64,000 nt of DNA from Microbacterium sp. MYb72. GTDB taxonomy: Bacteria; Actinomycetota; Actinomycetes; Actinomycetales; Microbacteriaceae. Under the pieces are notes generated by a model. The model was not told the origin of the DNA. It saw only the letters and a program-made list of their open reading frames with translations, and did no database searches. Positions 28,353-36,888 of the stretch are shown here, piece after piece; the stretch's first letter is position 1, and each line of letters starts with the position of its first letter. Made by a program: the position numbers and the translations under genes. The DNA lies in the NCBI RefSeq assembly GCF_002979415.1, contig NZ_PCOT01000002.1:1-64000 (forward strand). The letters run 5' to 3'.

Positions 28353-30074
28353 TCAGCGCCCTGCGCGCGTTGCGAGCAGCAGGATGCCCGTGGTCGACTC
28401 CCGCCAGGCGGACCCGCTGCGCGCGAAGAGCGAGCCGCTCGAGGCGAGCACCCGCATACCCGATGAACTCTTCGCGCCCGCGATCGACGCCGCCCCGGCC
28501 GGCGCGGTCTCCAAGGTCCCCGGGCCTCCGACGATCTGCGTCAGGATCTTGGGCCCATCCACTTCCGTCAGGATGCCGAGGCGATCGGAACCGAGCCACA
28601 CCACGTCGTTCGCGGGTCCGTCGAGCCGAGCGACCTGCAGGGCGTCGCCGAGACTCGTCGGCATGCCGTTGCCGTCCCGCACCACCGCGGAGACGACGAC
28701 CCACCGCTCCCCGCCGACCACCACGATCGCGGCCACGCGAGCTCCATCGGAGGAGACCCGGATCGCCGACACCTCGGACGCGCCCGGCCAGGCATCGGCG
28801 ACATCATGACGCACGACATCGTCGCCCACCGCGAACAGCTGTCCCGGCGCGCTCGCCGGCACGGACCACGTGTAGCCATAGGGGTCGAGAGACGGCGCGA
28901 TCAGCCCCGGCCTCGCGTCGAGCTCGTCGAGACTGCCACCTCCTGCGAGGAACACCTTTCCGTCCGTGAGCCGGATGGCCGCGTGGGACTCGTCCACCGA
29001 CACATCGATCGCCGTCGCGGGCAGCGGGAGGCCGAGGACCGCCCCGCTGATCCCGGCGAGCGGGGTGATCTCCGTGCCCACGATGGTCCCGAACGCGCCG
29101 TCCTTCAGCACGATGCTCCCCACATCCGCAGGCTCTTCGACGACCTTCACCACTCCCGCGTTGAGGGCGCGTCCGTCGATGGTGAACCGCACCTGACTGA
29201 CGTGGATGCCCGCCGCTTTGAGCGTCGCCTGGAGCTGCGTGCGCATGCGCGAGAGCGTCGTCGGGTCGAGGCCCTGCGCGGCCCGGTTCAATGCGACGTC
29301 CGCGACCAGTTCGGCATCGATGAACACGGCGTCGCGGGCGAGCTTGACATCGGACGGGAACGCGCTCTGGACCGCCGGCTCCAACCACGGGCTGGGTGCG
29401 CCCTCGATCAGGGTCTGCGTGACCGCCGTCGCGATGCTCTCGCGTCGAGGAAGCCAGCGGACGTCGGGGACCAGCCGCGACCAGCCCTCGTCGAAGTACT
29501 GCAGCGGATAGTCGCCGAACACCTGCGGGAAGCGCGACTGGTCGATGACGATGCCGTTCGGGGCCTTCGAGATGCGCCATTCGCCCTCGGTCTTGACGAC
29601 GGAGAAGGTGAGGGAGGAGGTCCCCGTGGCCGCCGAGTACGCGCCCGTTCCGTCCACGCTCGCGACCATGTCGATCCCGACCTGGATCTCCACGGTGTCG
29701 CCGTTCTTCGCGTCGGAGACGTCCTCCGCATCGGAGACGAACGTCCGCGAGGACGAGCTCTCGTCGATGGAGACGCCCTCACTGGGGCGCCAGGTCGCCG
29801 CGAGTTCGGGCGTGAGGAACTTCCTCGCCACGGCCCAGACGTCGGTCGGCGTCACCGCAGCCTCGAGGAAGTCGTCGACGATCTTCCTCGGACTCGCCCC
29901 GGGAAGCGGATCCGACGCGAGCAGGAGGATCTCGGGGACCTCTGACGACTCCCCCAGCGCGAGTCCCTGCTTCGGGTCTCCGCTGGTCGGCAGGCCGGTG
30001 CACGACGAGAGCAGGAGGGCGGCCGCCGCCGCCGCGACGATCGTGCGCAGGATGCGTGAGGTGCGCCGCGCCAT
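28353..30074 (-). CDS. lpqB: Lipoprotein LpqB, MtrB partner
   Basis: Envelope lipoprotein, 573 aa, that modulates the MtrAB system; in mycobacteria it binds the MtrB sensor domain. Signal peptide with lipobox LSSC, lipid Cys25. A GerMN domain spans about 275-390 and a beta-propeller-like LpqB domain fills the C-terminal part. The ATG shares one base with the mtrB stop (TGATG), so translation is coupled; a longer in-frame extension was rejected because it overlaps mtrB. Confidence 0.95.
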   Translation of the reverse strand: MARRTSRILRTIVAAAAAALLLSSCTGLPTSGDPKQGLALGESSEVPEILLLASDPLPGASPRKIVDDFLEAAVTPTDVWAVARKFLTPELAATWRPSEGVSIDESSSSRTFVSDAEDVSDAKNGDTVEIQVGIDMVASVDGTGAYSAATGTSSLTFSVVKTEGEWRISKAPNGIVIDQSRFPQVFGDYPLQYFDEGWSRLVPDVRWLPRRESIATAVTQTLIEGAPSPWLEPAVQSAFPSDVKLARDAVFIDAELVADVALNRAAQGLDPTTLSRMRTQLQATLKAAGIHVSQVRFTIDGRALNAGVVKVVEEPADVGSIVLKDGAFGTIVGTEITPLAGISGAVLGLPLPATAIDVSVDESHAAIRLTDGKVFLAGGGSLDELDARPGLIAPSLDPYGYTWSVPASAPGQLFAVGDDVVRHDVADAWPGASEVSAIRVSSDGARVAAIVVVGGERWVVVSAVVRDGNGMPTSLGDALQVARLDGPANDVVWLGSDRLGILTEVDGPKILTQIVGGPGTLETAPAGAASIAGAKSSSGMRVLASSGSLFARSGSAWRESTTGILLLATRAGR

Positions 30075-31762
30075 CAGAGGCTCCCCTCGTCGAACAGATG
30101 CGGGGGCAGGTCGGCGAGCTCGATCGGCTGGGTCGCATCGGTGAGCTCGGCCAGGGGCTCCTGCGGTTCCAGCGGCACCGGGGACGGCCCGTCGATCACT
30201 CCCTGATGACGGGGCAGCGTGAGGACGAAATTGGTGCCCACACCGATCTCCGACCACACCGCGAGGGTGCCGCCGTGCAGCATCGCGTCGCCCAGCGCGA
30301 TCGACAGGCCGAGACCCGTCCCGCCGATCGTGCGCTGGCGCGAGGGGTCGGCCCGCCAGAACCGGTCGAACACGCGTTCTGCGTCGTCCGGTTCCATCCC
30401 GAGGCCGGAATCCCTGACCCCGACGGCGACGGCGTGCTGATTGCTGTCCACCGTGATGACCACGGGGCGTCCTTCGCCGTGCTCGATCGCGTTCCCGATG
30501 AGGTTGCGCAGCACGCGCCGCACCCTGCGCGGATCCATGTCCACGGGAGAGTATCCGCCGGGGGCGACGAGACGCAGTTCGGTGTCGTGCCCCTCGGCGA
30601 GCGGCCGCATCTGATCGATCATGTCCTCGGCGAGGTGCGCGAGGCTCGTCGCCTCGAGTTCCAGCTGCACGGAGCCCGCATCGTAGCGGCTGATCTCGAG
30701 CAGGTCGGAGAGCAGGGTCTCGAACCGCTGCACCTGGGTGTGCAGCAGCTCCGTCGTCCGCGACATCACGGGGTCGAACTCGTCGCGCTGGTCGTTGAGC
30801 ATGTCTGCCGCGAGGCGGATCGTGGTCAACGGCGTCCTCAGCTCGTGCGACACGTCGGACACGAACCGCTGCTGCACGAGAGAGAGCTCGCCGAGCTCCT
30901 TGATCTGCGCCTCGATGCTGTCCGCCATGGCGTTGAACGAACGACCGAGCGTCGCCAGCTCGTCTTCGCCTCGCACTTCGAGGCGGACGCCGAGATCACC
31001 GGAGGCGAGCCGAGCACTCGTCTCCGCGGCCTCGACGATCGGCGTCGACACGGTCCTGAGCACGACGAAGGAGATCGCGGCGACGATCGCGACGAGGCCG
31101 ATCCCGGCGATCCACAGCGTCCGCTGCACGAAGGACAGCGTCTGATCGGCGTCGGAGAGATCGTAGGAGAAGTACATCTGGAACGGACCGGCCTGAGGCA
31201 CCTTGATCTGCTGGCCGACGATGATCCCCGGCACCTCCCTGCCCGACACCGTCAGCGCGACGGACTGCCATGTCTGCCTGTCGTCGAACTCGACGACGCG
31301 GAAGCGCAGCGCCTGCGTGATGAGGTTCTCGCTCAGTCCCGCCGTGAACCCGTTCAGGCGCACGGCGGCCGTATCCGTCCCGGCCTTCGCGTTGATCCGG
31401 ATGCCCGCGATCCCCTCCGCGGTCGAGTTGCGCGCGAGGTCCCTCTGCACGCTGTCCCACAGCTCGGACAGCGCAGCGGGGTCGTCGCTGATCGCCGCGG
31501 AGTCGAGCACGGCCTGGGCCTGATCGACCGCCCTGCGCGCGTCCTCCAGCACTTCGTTCTTCCGCGAGTCGAAGAGATCCCCCTGGATGACGAGCGCCAT
31601 CGTGACGCAGGTGACGAGGATCGCCAGCGACGTCAGCAGAAGAGTGACGGTCAAGGTCCGGAACCGCAGCGAGCGCCGCCAGAGCAGGCTCAGAGAGGAC
31701 GGCCAGCCGCGCCAGTCGCGAAGGACAGCGACCGCCGTGGTGGTCGCTGTCGTCGCGGCCAT
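30074..31762 (-). CDS. mtrB: Sensor histidine kinase MtrB
   Basis: Membrane sensor kinase, 562 aa. Two membrane segments (about 38-60 and 215-240) flank an extracytoplasmic domain of about 150 residues, then HAMP, then the H-box VSDVSHELRTPL near residue 320 and a complete HATPase domain (N-box NLIGNAIEHGEG, G-boxes DSGLGMEPDD and GTGLGLSIA). With MtrA it adjusts cell-wall hydrolases and division in actinobacteria. ATG chosen seven bases after the mtrA stop. Confidence 0.95.
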   Translation of the reverse strand: MAATTATTTAVAVLRDWRGWPSSLSLLWRRSLRFRTLTVTLLLTSLAILVTCVTMALVIQGDLFDSRKNEVLEDARRAVDQAQAVLDSAAISDDPAALSELWDSVQRDLARNSTAEGIAGIRINAKAGTDTAAVRLNGFTAGLSENLITQALRFRVVEFDDRQTWQSVALTVSGREVPGIIVGQQIKVPQAGPFQMYFSYDLSDADQTLSFVQRTLWIAGIGLVAIVAAISFVVLRTVSTPIVEAAETSARLASGDLGVRLEVRGEDELATLGRSFNAMADSIEAQIKELGELSLVQQRFVSDVSHELRTPLTTIRLAADMLNDQRDEFDPVMSRTTELLHTQVQRFETLLSDLLEISRYDAGSVQLELEATSLAHLAEDMIDQMRPLAEGHDTELRLVAPGGYSPVDMDPRRVRRVLRNLIGNAIEHGEGRPVVITVDSNQHAVAVGVRDSGLGMEPDDAERVFDRFWRADPSRQRTIGGTGLGLSIALGDAMLHGGTLAVWSEIGVGTNFVLTLPRHQGVIDGPSPVPLEPQEPLAELTDATQPIELADLPPHLFDEGSL

Positions 31763-31769
31763 GATGCGC

Positions 31770-32450
31770 CTAGCCGACGCTCCCGGCGCGGTAGCCGACG
31801 CCACGCACCGTCATGACGATCTTGGGGTTGTCCGGGTCGAGCTCGACCTTCGCGCGCAGTCGCTGCACGTGCACGTTCACCAGACGGGTGTCTGCCTTGT
31901 AGTGGTAGCCCCACACTTGCTCCAGGAGCATCTCGCGCGAGAAGACCTGCTGCGGCTTGGAGGCGAGAGCGACCAGGAGCTGGAACTCCAGCGGAGTGAG
32001 GGCGATCGGAGCCGTTCCTCTGCGCACCTCGTGCGCGTCGACGTCGACGGTGAGGTCGCCGACGCGCAGCTGCTCACTGGTCTGCTGCGGGGCCGGACGG
32101 AGCCTCGTGCGGATGCGCGCGACGAGCTCCTTCGGATTGAAGGGCTTGACGATGTAGTCGTCTGCGCCGACCTCCAGTCCGCGGACCACGTCGGCGGTGT
32201 CGCTGCGAGCCGTGAGCATGATCACCGGCACGCCGGATTCTGCACGGATACGGGTGCAGATCTCGATCCCGTCCATACCCGGGAGCATGAGGTCGAGCAG
32301 CACGAGATCGGGGCGCTGGGTGCGCCATTCCTCGACCGCCCGCGCACCGTCGGCGCAGAACACCGGCTCGAAGCCCTCGGTGCGCAGCACGATGCCGATC
32401 ATCTCTGCGAGCGCGGTGTCGTCGTCGACCACAAGAATGCGTGAGGTCAT
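31770..32450 (-). CDS. mtrA: Response regulator MtrA
   Basis: OmpR/PhoB-type regulator, 226 aa as usual for MtrA. Receiver domain with acidic Asp9-Asp11, phospho-acceptor Asp53 (LLDLMLPGMDG), and the late Lys in NPKELVARI region; the winged helix ends in IVMTVRGVGYRAG. First gene of mtrA-mtrB-lpqB. The ATG at 32450 is preferred over an upstream in-frame codon at 32498, which would overlap the promoter zone of the divergent membrane-protein gene. Confidence 0.96.
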   Translation of the reverse strand: MTSRILVVDDDTALAEMIGIVLRTEGFEPVFCADGARAVEEWRTQRPDLVLLDLMLPGMDGIEICTRIRAESGVPVIMLTARSDTADVVRGLEVGADDYIVKPFNPKELVARIRTRLRPAPQQTSEQLRVGDLTVDVDAHEVRRGTAPIALTPLEFQLLVALASKPQQVFSREMLLEQVWGYHYKADTRLVNVHVQRLRAKVELDPDNPKIVMTVRGVGYRAGSVG

Positions 32451-32545
32451 AACAGTTACCTTATGGCACTGGGTACCACCGATCCGGTGTCTGCGCATCT
32501 TGGACGTGTTGTGACACGATGGGAGCGCACGACGGAGGGAGTGCT

Positions 32546-34051
32546 GTGAGTGGCCAGACCTGGACCCCTGCCCCGAAGAAGGGGCTCATCCCCCTGCATC
32601 CGCTGACGTTCGGGATGCTGCTGGGGCGATCGTTCTCGGCGCTGCGCCACAATCCGAAGGTGCTGTTCGGCTTCGGAGTCGTCGTGCAGCTGTTCGTCGT
32701 CGTGCTGAGCTCCGTCGTGATGGGCTACGTGTTCTTCACCACGTTCGCGCGCCTGCAGTCCGTGTCGATCTCGTCCCCCGACTTCGAGTCGATCTTCGCG
32801 GGGACCATCGCCATGAATCTCGTCGCCGGCATCGCGGTCGGACTGGCCTCGGTGGCCTTCACCGCGATGATGCAGGGCGTCGTCGCGGCCGAGGTCGGAT
32901 ACGGCGCGGTCGGCGTGAAGGCGTCGCTGGGCACGCTGTGGCGCAGGATGGCGCCGTCCTTCTGGCGTCTCGCCGGCTTCTCGATGCTGGCCGTGCTCGC
33001 CGTCTTCGGCGTCGTCGCCGTCGTGTTCGCCGTGATCGCCGGGATCATCGTCGCCGTGGGCGGCAACGGGACCGACCAGATCGGCATCATCGTGGCGGTC
33101 GTCATCATCCTGATCCTCGCGATGATCCCGCTCTCGGTCTGGCTGAGCACCAAGCTCCTGCTGGTGCCGTCCGTGCTCGTGCTCGAACGCGCGACCCTGC
33201 GCGGCGCCCTCGTGCGTTCCTGGCGACTCACGCGCGGGCGCTTCTGGGTCGCGTGGGGCGTGACGATCCTCATCGGCATCATCATGGGTGTGGCCACCCA
33301 GGTGGTGAGCATCCCCGTCTCCCTGTTCTCCGGCCTTCTGGGCGGAGTCATCATGCCCACGGGCAGCTCAGCCGACCCCGGCGCCGTGTTCGGCTTCGTG
33401 CTGGCTCTGCTGGTGCCGCAGATCCTCCTCCTGATCCTCCAGGCGATCACCCTGGTCGTGCAGAGCACGGCGGGCACGCTCGTCTACGTCGACAGTCGGA
33501 TGCGCTACGAAGGCCTCGATCAGACACTGATCGCCCATGTCGAGAGGCGCGACCTCGGCTGGACAGAGGATCAGCTCGGCGATCCCTTCGTCGTCGACCC
33601 CGCGCGTGCCGTCACCGACGCTCCCCCGCCCGTGCAGCCGCCGGAGTGGGCGGTGGCGCAGGCCACCTATGCCGCGAGTCAGGGGTACCCCGCACAGGGG
33701 TATGCAGCGCAGTATCCGGTGCAGAGCAACCCCACCGCTCCGTACCCGGGTCAGGGATACCCGGTTCCGCAGCAGTACGCCCCGGCGCCGCCGTACCCGC
33801 AGACCGGCGCGGCGACCCCGCACCCGCCCGCATACGCACCGCAGCAGCCACCTGCCTACGCTCCGCAGCAACCGCATGCGCCGCAGCCGCCGGCACACGC
33901 ACAGCAGCCACCTGCTCCGACGTCGCAGCCTCCTGCGTATCCGACGCCCGCGGCGCCGCAGCCGCCCGCCGCGCCCGCACAGGAAGCCGCTCCGTCCGAC
34001 CGCGCCCCGGAGACCGGGTGGGCTGCTCCCGGTTCCGACGGGGCGGCATGA
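32546..34051 (+). CDS. Polytopic membrane protein with Pro/Gln/Tyr-rich tail
   Basis: 501 aa from the GTG at 32546, which has GGAGGGA upstream; an ATG at 32519 is possible. Six or so membrane segments within residues 25-320, similar to the GPDPase-associated membrane domain family. The cytoplasmic C-terminus from about residue 355 is low complexity: repeats of GYP(A/G)QG, then PPAYAPQQ units. The first gene of a six-member, overlapping operon with DUF4129, DUF4350, MoxR and DUF58 genes. Divergent from mtrA. Role unknown; the tail may be an interaction scaffold. Confidence 0.85.
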   Translation: MSGQTWTPAPKKGLIPLHPLTFGMLLGRSFSALRHNPKVLFGFGVVVQLFVVVLSSVVMGYVFFTTFARLQSVSISSPDFESIFAGTIAMNLVAGIAVGLASVAFTAMMQGVVAAEVGYGAVGVKASLGTLWRRMAPSFWRLAGFSMLAVLAVFGVVAVVFAVIAGIIVAVGGNGTDQIGIIVAVVIILILAMIPLSVWLSTKLLLVPSVLVLERATLRGALVRSWRLTRGRFWVAWGVTILIGIIMGVATQVVSIPVSLFSGLLGGVIMPTGSSADPGAVFGFVLALLVPQILLLILQAITLVVQSTAGTLVYVDSRMRYEGLDQTLIAHVERRDLGWTEDQLGDPFVVDPARAVTDAPPPVQPPEWAVAQATYAASQGYPAQGYAAQYPVQSNPTAPYPGQGYPVPQQYAPAPPYPQTGAATPHPPAYAPQQPPAYAPQQPHAPQPPAHAQQPPAPTSQPPAYPTPAAPQPPAAPAQEAAPSDRAPETGWAAPGSDGAA

Positions 34052-34689
34052 TCCGTCCGTTCGACGACGTCGTCGTCCCCGATGGGGACGACGCGCGACA
34101 GTGGGCCGAGCAGGAGCTCTCGAACCCTCGCTACGCGGATGCGAAGCCGACGTGGTTCGATCTCATGGCACGCGACATCGGCCGCTTCCTCGCCGACCTG
34201 TTCTCCTCCGACAACTCGAACGCCGTCGGTCCGAGCGCCCTCATCGTCGTGAGCGTCGTGATCTTCGGCGCACTCGTCGCCGCGCTGATCATCTGGGGCC
34301 GTCCGCAGCGCCCCCGAGCGGTGCGGCGCGCCTTGGGCGGACTGCTCGGAGCGGACGACGACCGCACCGCGGCGCAGTTGCGGGCCGACGCCGAGCGCAG
34401 CGCACGCGCCGGCAAATGGGACGACGCCACGGTCCTCCGGTTCCGGGCGCTCGCCCGCGGCCTCCTTGAACGCGACCTGATCGACCCCGCCCCCGGGGCG
34501 ACGGCCCAGTCGATCGCGCGCGAGGTCGGCACGGTGTTCGCGTCCGAATCCTCTGCCGTGCGGACAGCCGCCGGCTCCTTCGACGATGTCCGCTACCTGC
34601 GGCATCCGGCGACGGCAGACAGCTACGCCCAGCTCGCCGCTGTGGACGAACGGCTCTGCGCACTGCACCCCGAGGCGGTGACCGCATGA
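34048..34689 (+). CDS. DUF4129 protein
   Basis: 213 aa. A cytoplasmic or external N-terminus with PTWFDLMARDIGRFLADLF, one membrane segment at about 60-85, then a DUF4129 helical domain with the usual ARAGKWDDATVLRFRALARGLLERDLI pattern. DUF4129 sits beside transglutaminase-like and MoxR genes in many bacteria. Both ends overlap neighbours by ATGA. Confidence 0.85.
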   Translation: MIRPFDDVVVPDGDDARQWAEQELSNPRYADAKPTWFDLMARDIGRFLADLFSSDNSNAVGPSALIVVSVVIFGALVAALIIWGRPQRPRAVRRALGGLLGADDDRTAAQLRADAERSARAGKWDDATVLRFRALARGLLERDLIDPAPGATAQSIAREVGTVFASESSAVRTAAGSFDDVRYLRHPATADSYAQLAAVDERLCALHPEAVTA

Positions 34690-35888
34690 GCCTCGTCGCA
34701 GAGGACACCGCGACGGCGTCTGCGGCGTCCACCGCGGAACGCCCACCACGTCGGCGCCGTCTTGGCACGCTGGGCGGTTGGGCCATCGTCGCGATCCTCG
34801 TGATCCTCGGGGCGTTCGTCGCGATCCAGGTGGGCGTGTCCATGCCGTCGTCACGCGGATCCCTCGACCCGGAAGGAGTCGGCGACTCCGGAGCGATGGC
34901 GCTGGCTGAGCTCCTCCGCGACCAGGGGGTCGAGGTCACCGTCGCCCGCTCCCGCGACGACGCCCGCGCCGCACTCGACGAGAACACGACTCTCGTCATG
35001 TCCAACCCCTACACCCTCACCGACGAAGGGCTGGAGCGCTTGATCGAGCCGGCCGATCGGGTCGTCTTCCTCTCGACGAGCTCGCACCTGCTCAGCCTGC
35101 TGGGGATCGGCACGAGCGCGAACGGCCTCTCCACCCCGGTCTCCGCGGACTGCACCGTGCCCGAGTTCGCGAAGGTCGGCGACATCCGCCCCGACCGGAT
35201 GTTCGCCCCCGCGGACGGCGTCAAGGGGTGCTTCGGCGACGCGGATGCCGCCGCCGTGCTGGTCGACGACAACGGCGGCGTCCGTCGGACCGTCGTCGAG
35301 GCCGGCCGCCTCTTCAGCAACGCGTACCTCGCCGAGGACGGCAACGCGGCGCTCGGGCTCGCCCTGCTCGGCCAGAGCGAGAAGGTCGTCTGGTACGTGC
35401 CCTCCTTCGAGGACTCCGACATCCAGGGCGAGTCGCCCGACACCCTCGGATCCCTGACCCCCGGCTGGGTGACACCGGCGATTCTGCTCCTCTTCCTCGC
35501 CGGCGCCGCCGCCGCCTGGTGGCGGGGCCAGCGCTTCGGCCCGCTGGTGGCGGAGACCCTTCCCGTGACGGTGCGGGCATCCGAGACCATGCAGGGCCGC
35601 GCGCGGCTGACCGCCAAGGCGGCCGATTCCGCACACGCCGCCGAGGCGCTGCGCGACGGAAGCCGACGTCGGCTCGCCAGACGGCTCGGCCTCGCCGTGA
35701 CCGCGACCCCCGACGAGATCGCGGACGCCGCATCCGACCGGCTGCGCATCCCCCGCGGCACGCTGCAGACCCTGCTGGCGGGACCGCTGCCCGCAGACGA
35801 CCCATCGCTGATCCTGTTCGCGCGTCAGCTCGACGAGTTGGAGACCTCGGTCGACGACTCGACCCGCAGCCCGCGCACGCCGGAATGA
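34686..35888 (+). CDS. DUF4350 membrane-anchored protein
   Basis: 400 aa. One membrane segment at about 30-52, an extracytoplasmic domain of roughly 200 residues with the DUF4350 fold (glutamine-amidotransferase-like without evident catalysis; motif GDSGAMALAELLRDQGVEV), a second segment around 260-280, then a helical cytoplasmic tail. Often annotated as a partner of DUF4129 and MoxR. Starts within the DUF4129 stop. Function unknown. Confidence 0.85.
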   Translation: MSLVAEDTATASAASTAERPPRRRRLGTLGGWAIVAILVILGAFVAIQVGVSMPSSRGSLDPEGVGDSGAMALAELLRDQGVEVTVARSRDDARAALDENTTLVMSNPYTLTDEGLERLIEPADRVVFLSTSSHLLSLLGIGTSANGLSTPVSADCTVPEFAKVGDIRPDRMFAPADGVKGCFGDADAAAVLVDDNGGVRRTVVEAGRLFSNAYLAEDGNAALGLALLGQSEKVVWYVPSFEDSDIQGESPDTLGSLTPGWVTPAILLLFLAGAAAAWWRGQRFGPLVAETLPVTVRASETMQGRARLTAKAADSAHAAEALRDGSRRRLARRLGLAVTATPDEIADAASDRLRIPRGTLQTLLAGPLPADDPSLILFARQLDELETSVDDSTRSPRTPE

Positions 35889-35926
35889 CCCTCTCCACAC
35901 CGACGGAAGCCGAGGACGACACGTGA
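35885..35926 (+). CDS. Possible 13-codon coupling ORF
   Basis: ATG at 35885 overlaps the DUF4350 stop as ATGA, and 13 codons later its TGA overlaps the MoxR GTG as GTGA. The peptide would be MTLSTPTEAEDDT. It keeps ribosomes moving from DUF4350 to MoxR without a gap. It may be a true coupling leader, or chance. Confidence 0.35.
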   Translation: MTLSTPTEAEDDT

Positions 35927-36888
35927 CCGCTGAGAACTTCAACGACGCCGAGCTGCGGCAGGCGATGCATCGCGTGCGCGCGGAAGTGGACAAGGCCGTC
36001 GTCGGCCAGGCCGGCACGGTCACGGGCCTGCTCGTCTCACTGCTGGCCCGCGGGCACGTGCTCCTGGAGGGCGTGCCCGGCGTGGCGAAGACCCTGGTCG
36101 TGCGATCGTTCGCACGGGCCCTCGGCCTGGACACGAAGCGCGTGCAGTTCACCCCCGACCTGATGCCCGGCGATGTCACCGGCTCCCTCGTCTACGACGC
36201 CCGCACCGGCGAATTCGACTTCCGCGCGGGCCCGGTGTTCACCAACATCCTCCTCGCGGACGAGATCAACCGCACTCCGCCCAAGACGCAGGCGGCGCTC
36301 CTGGAGGCCATGGAGGAGCGCCAGGTGTCCGCTGACGGCGTCAGCCGCGCCCTGCCCGACCCGTTCCTCGTCGCCGCGACGCAGAACCCGATCGAGCACG
36401 AGGGCACGTACTCGCTGCCCGAGGCGCAGCTCGACCGCTTCCTCATGAAGCTCGTGGTGGGCATGCCGGAGCGCGACGCGGAGGTCTCTGTGCTCCGCAG
36501 GCACGCCTCGGGCTTCTCGCCGCGTGAGCTCACCGGCGTCGAGTCCGTCGTGACGGCCGACGAGATCCGCGCCGCGCAGGCGGCGGCCGCCCTCGTCGAG
36601 GTCACGGACGACGTGCTCGGCTACGTGGTCGACCTCGCCAGGGCGACCAGGCAGTCCCCGTCGGTCGAGCTCGGAGCGAGCCCTCGTGCATCCACCGGCC
36701 TGCTCGCGGCGGCGAAGGCGTGGGCCTGGCTGAACTCCTCCACCGCGGTCACCCCGGACCACATCCAGACCATGCTGGTACCGGTCTGGCGGCACAGGCT
36801 CCAGCTGCGCCCGGACGCTCAGATGGAAGGCGTCTCGGCGGATGCCGTGCTCACCTCCGTCGTCCAGCAGACCAGGGTGCCGATCTAG
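35923..36888 (+). CDS. MoxR-family AAA+ ATPase
   Basis: 321 aa AAA+ ATPase, the central enzyme of this operon. Walker A GVPGVAKT at residues 50-57, Walker B region DEIN at 113-116 followed by PPKTQAALLEAMEERQV, the sensor-1 motif ATQNPIEHEGTYSLPEAQLDRF and a C-terminal lid. MoxR proteins act as chaperone-like ATPases with partners carrying vWA-type domains. GTG at 35923; a weak GAGGA lies eight bases before it. Confidence 0.93.
   Translation: MTAENFNDAELRQAMHRVRAEVDKAVVGQAGTVTGLLVSLLARGHVLLEGVPGVAKTLVVRSFARALGLDTKRVQFTPDLMPGDVTGSLVYDARTGEFDFRAGPVFTNILLADEINRTPPKTQAALLEAMEERQVSADGVSRALPDPFLVAATQNPIEHEGTYSLPEAQLDRFLMKLVVGMPERDAEVSVLRRHASGFSPRELTGVESVVTADEIRAAQAAAALVEVTDDVLGYVVDLARATRQSPSVELGASPRASTGLLAAAKAWAWLNSSTAVTPDHIQTMLVPVWRHRLQLRPDAQMEGVSADAVLTSVVQQTRVPI

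Noticed and set aside
32451-32545. MtrA binding boxes between mtrA and the divergent gene
   Set aside because: A few GTTACC/GTGACA-like pieces are present, but no clear direct repeat with proper spacing could be fixed by eye.
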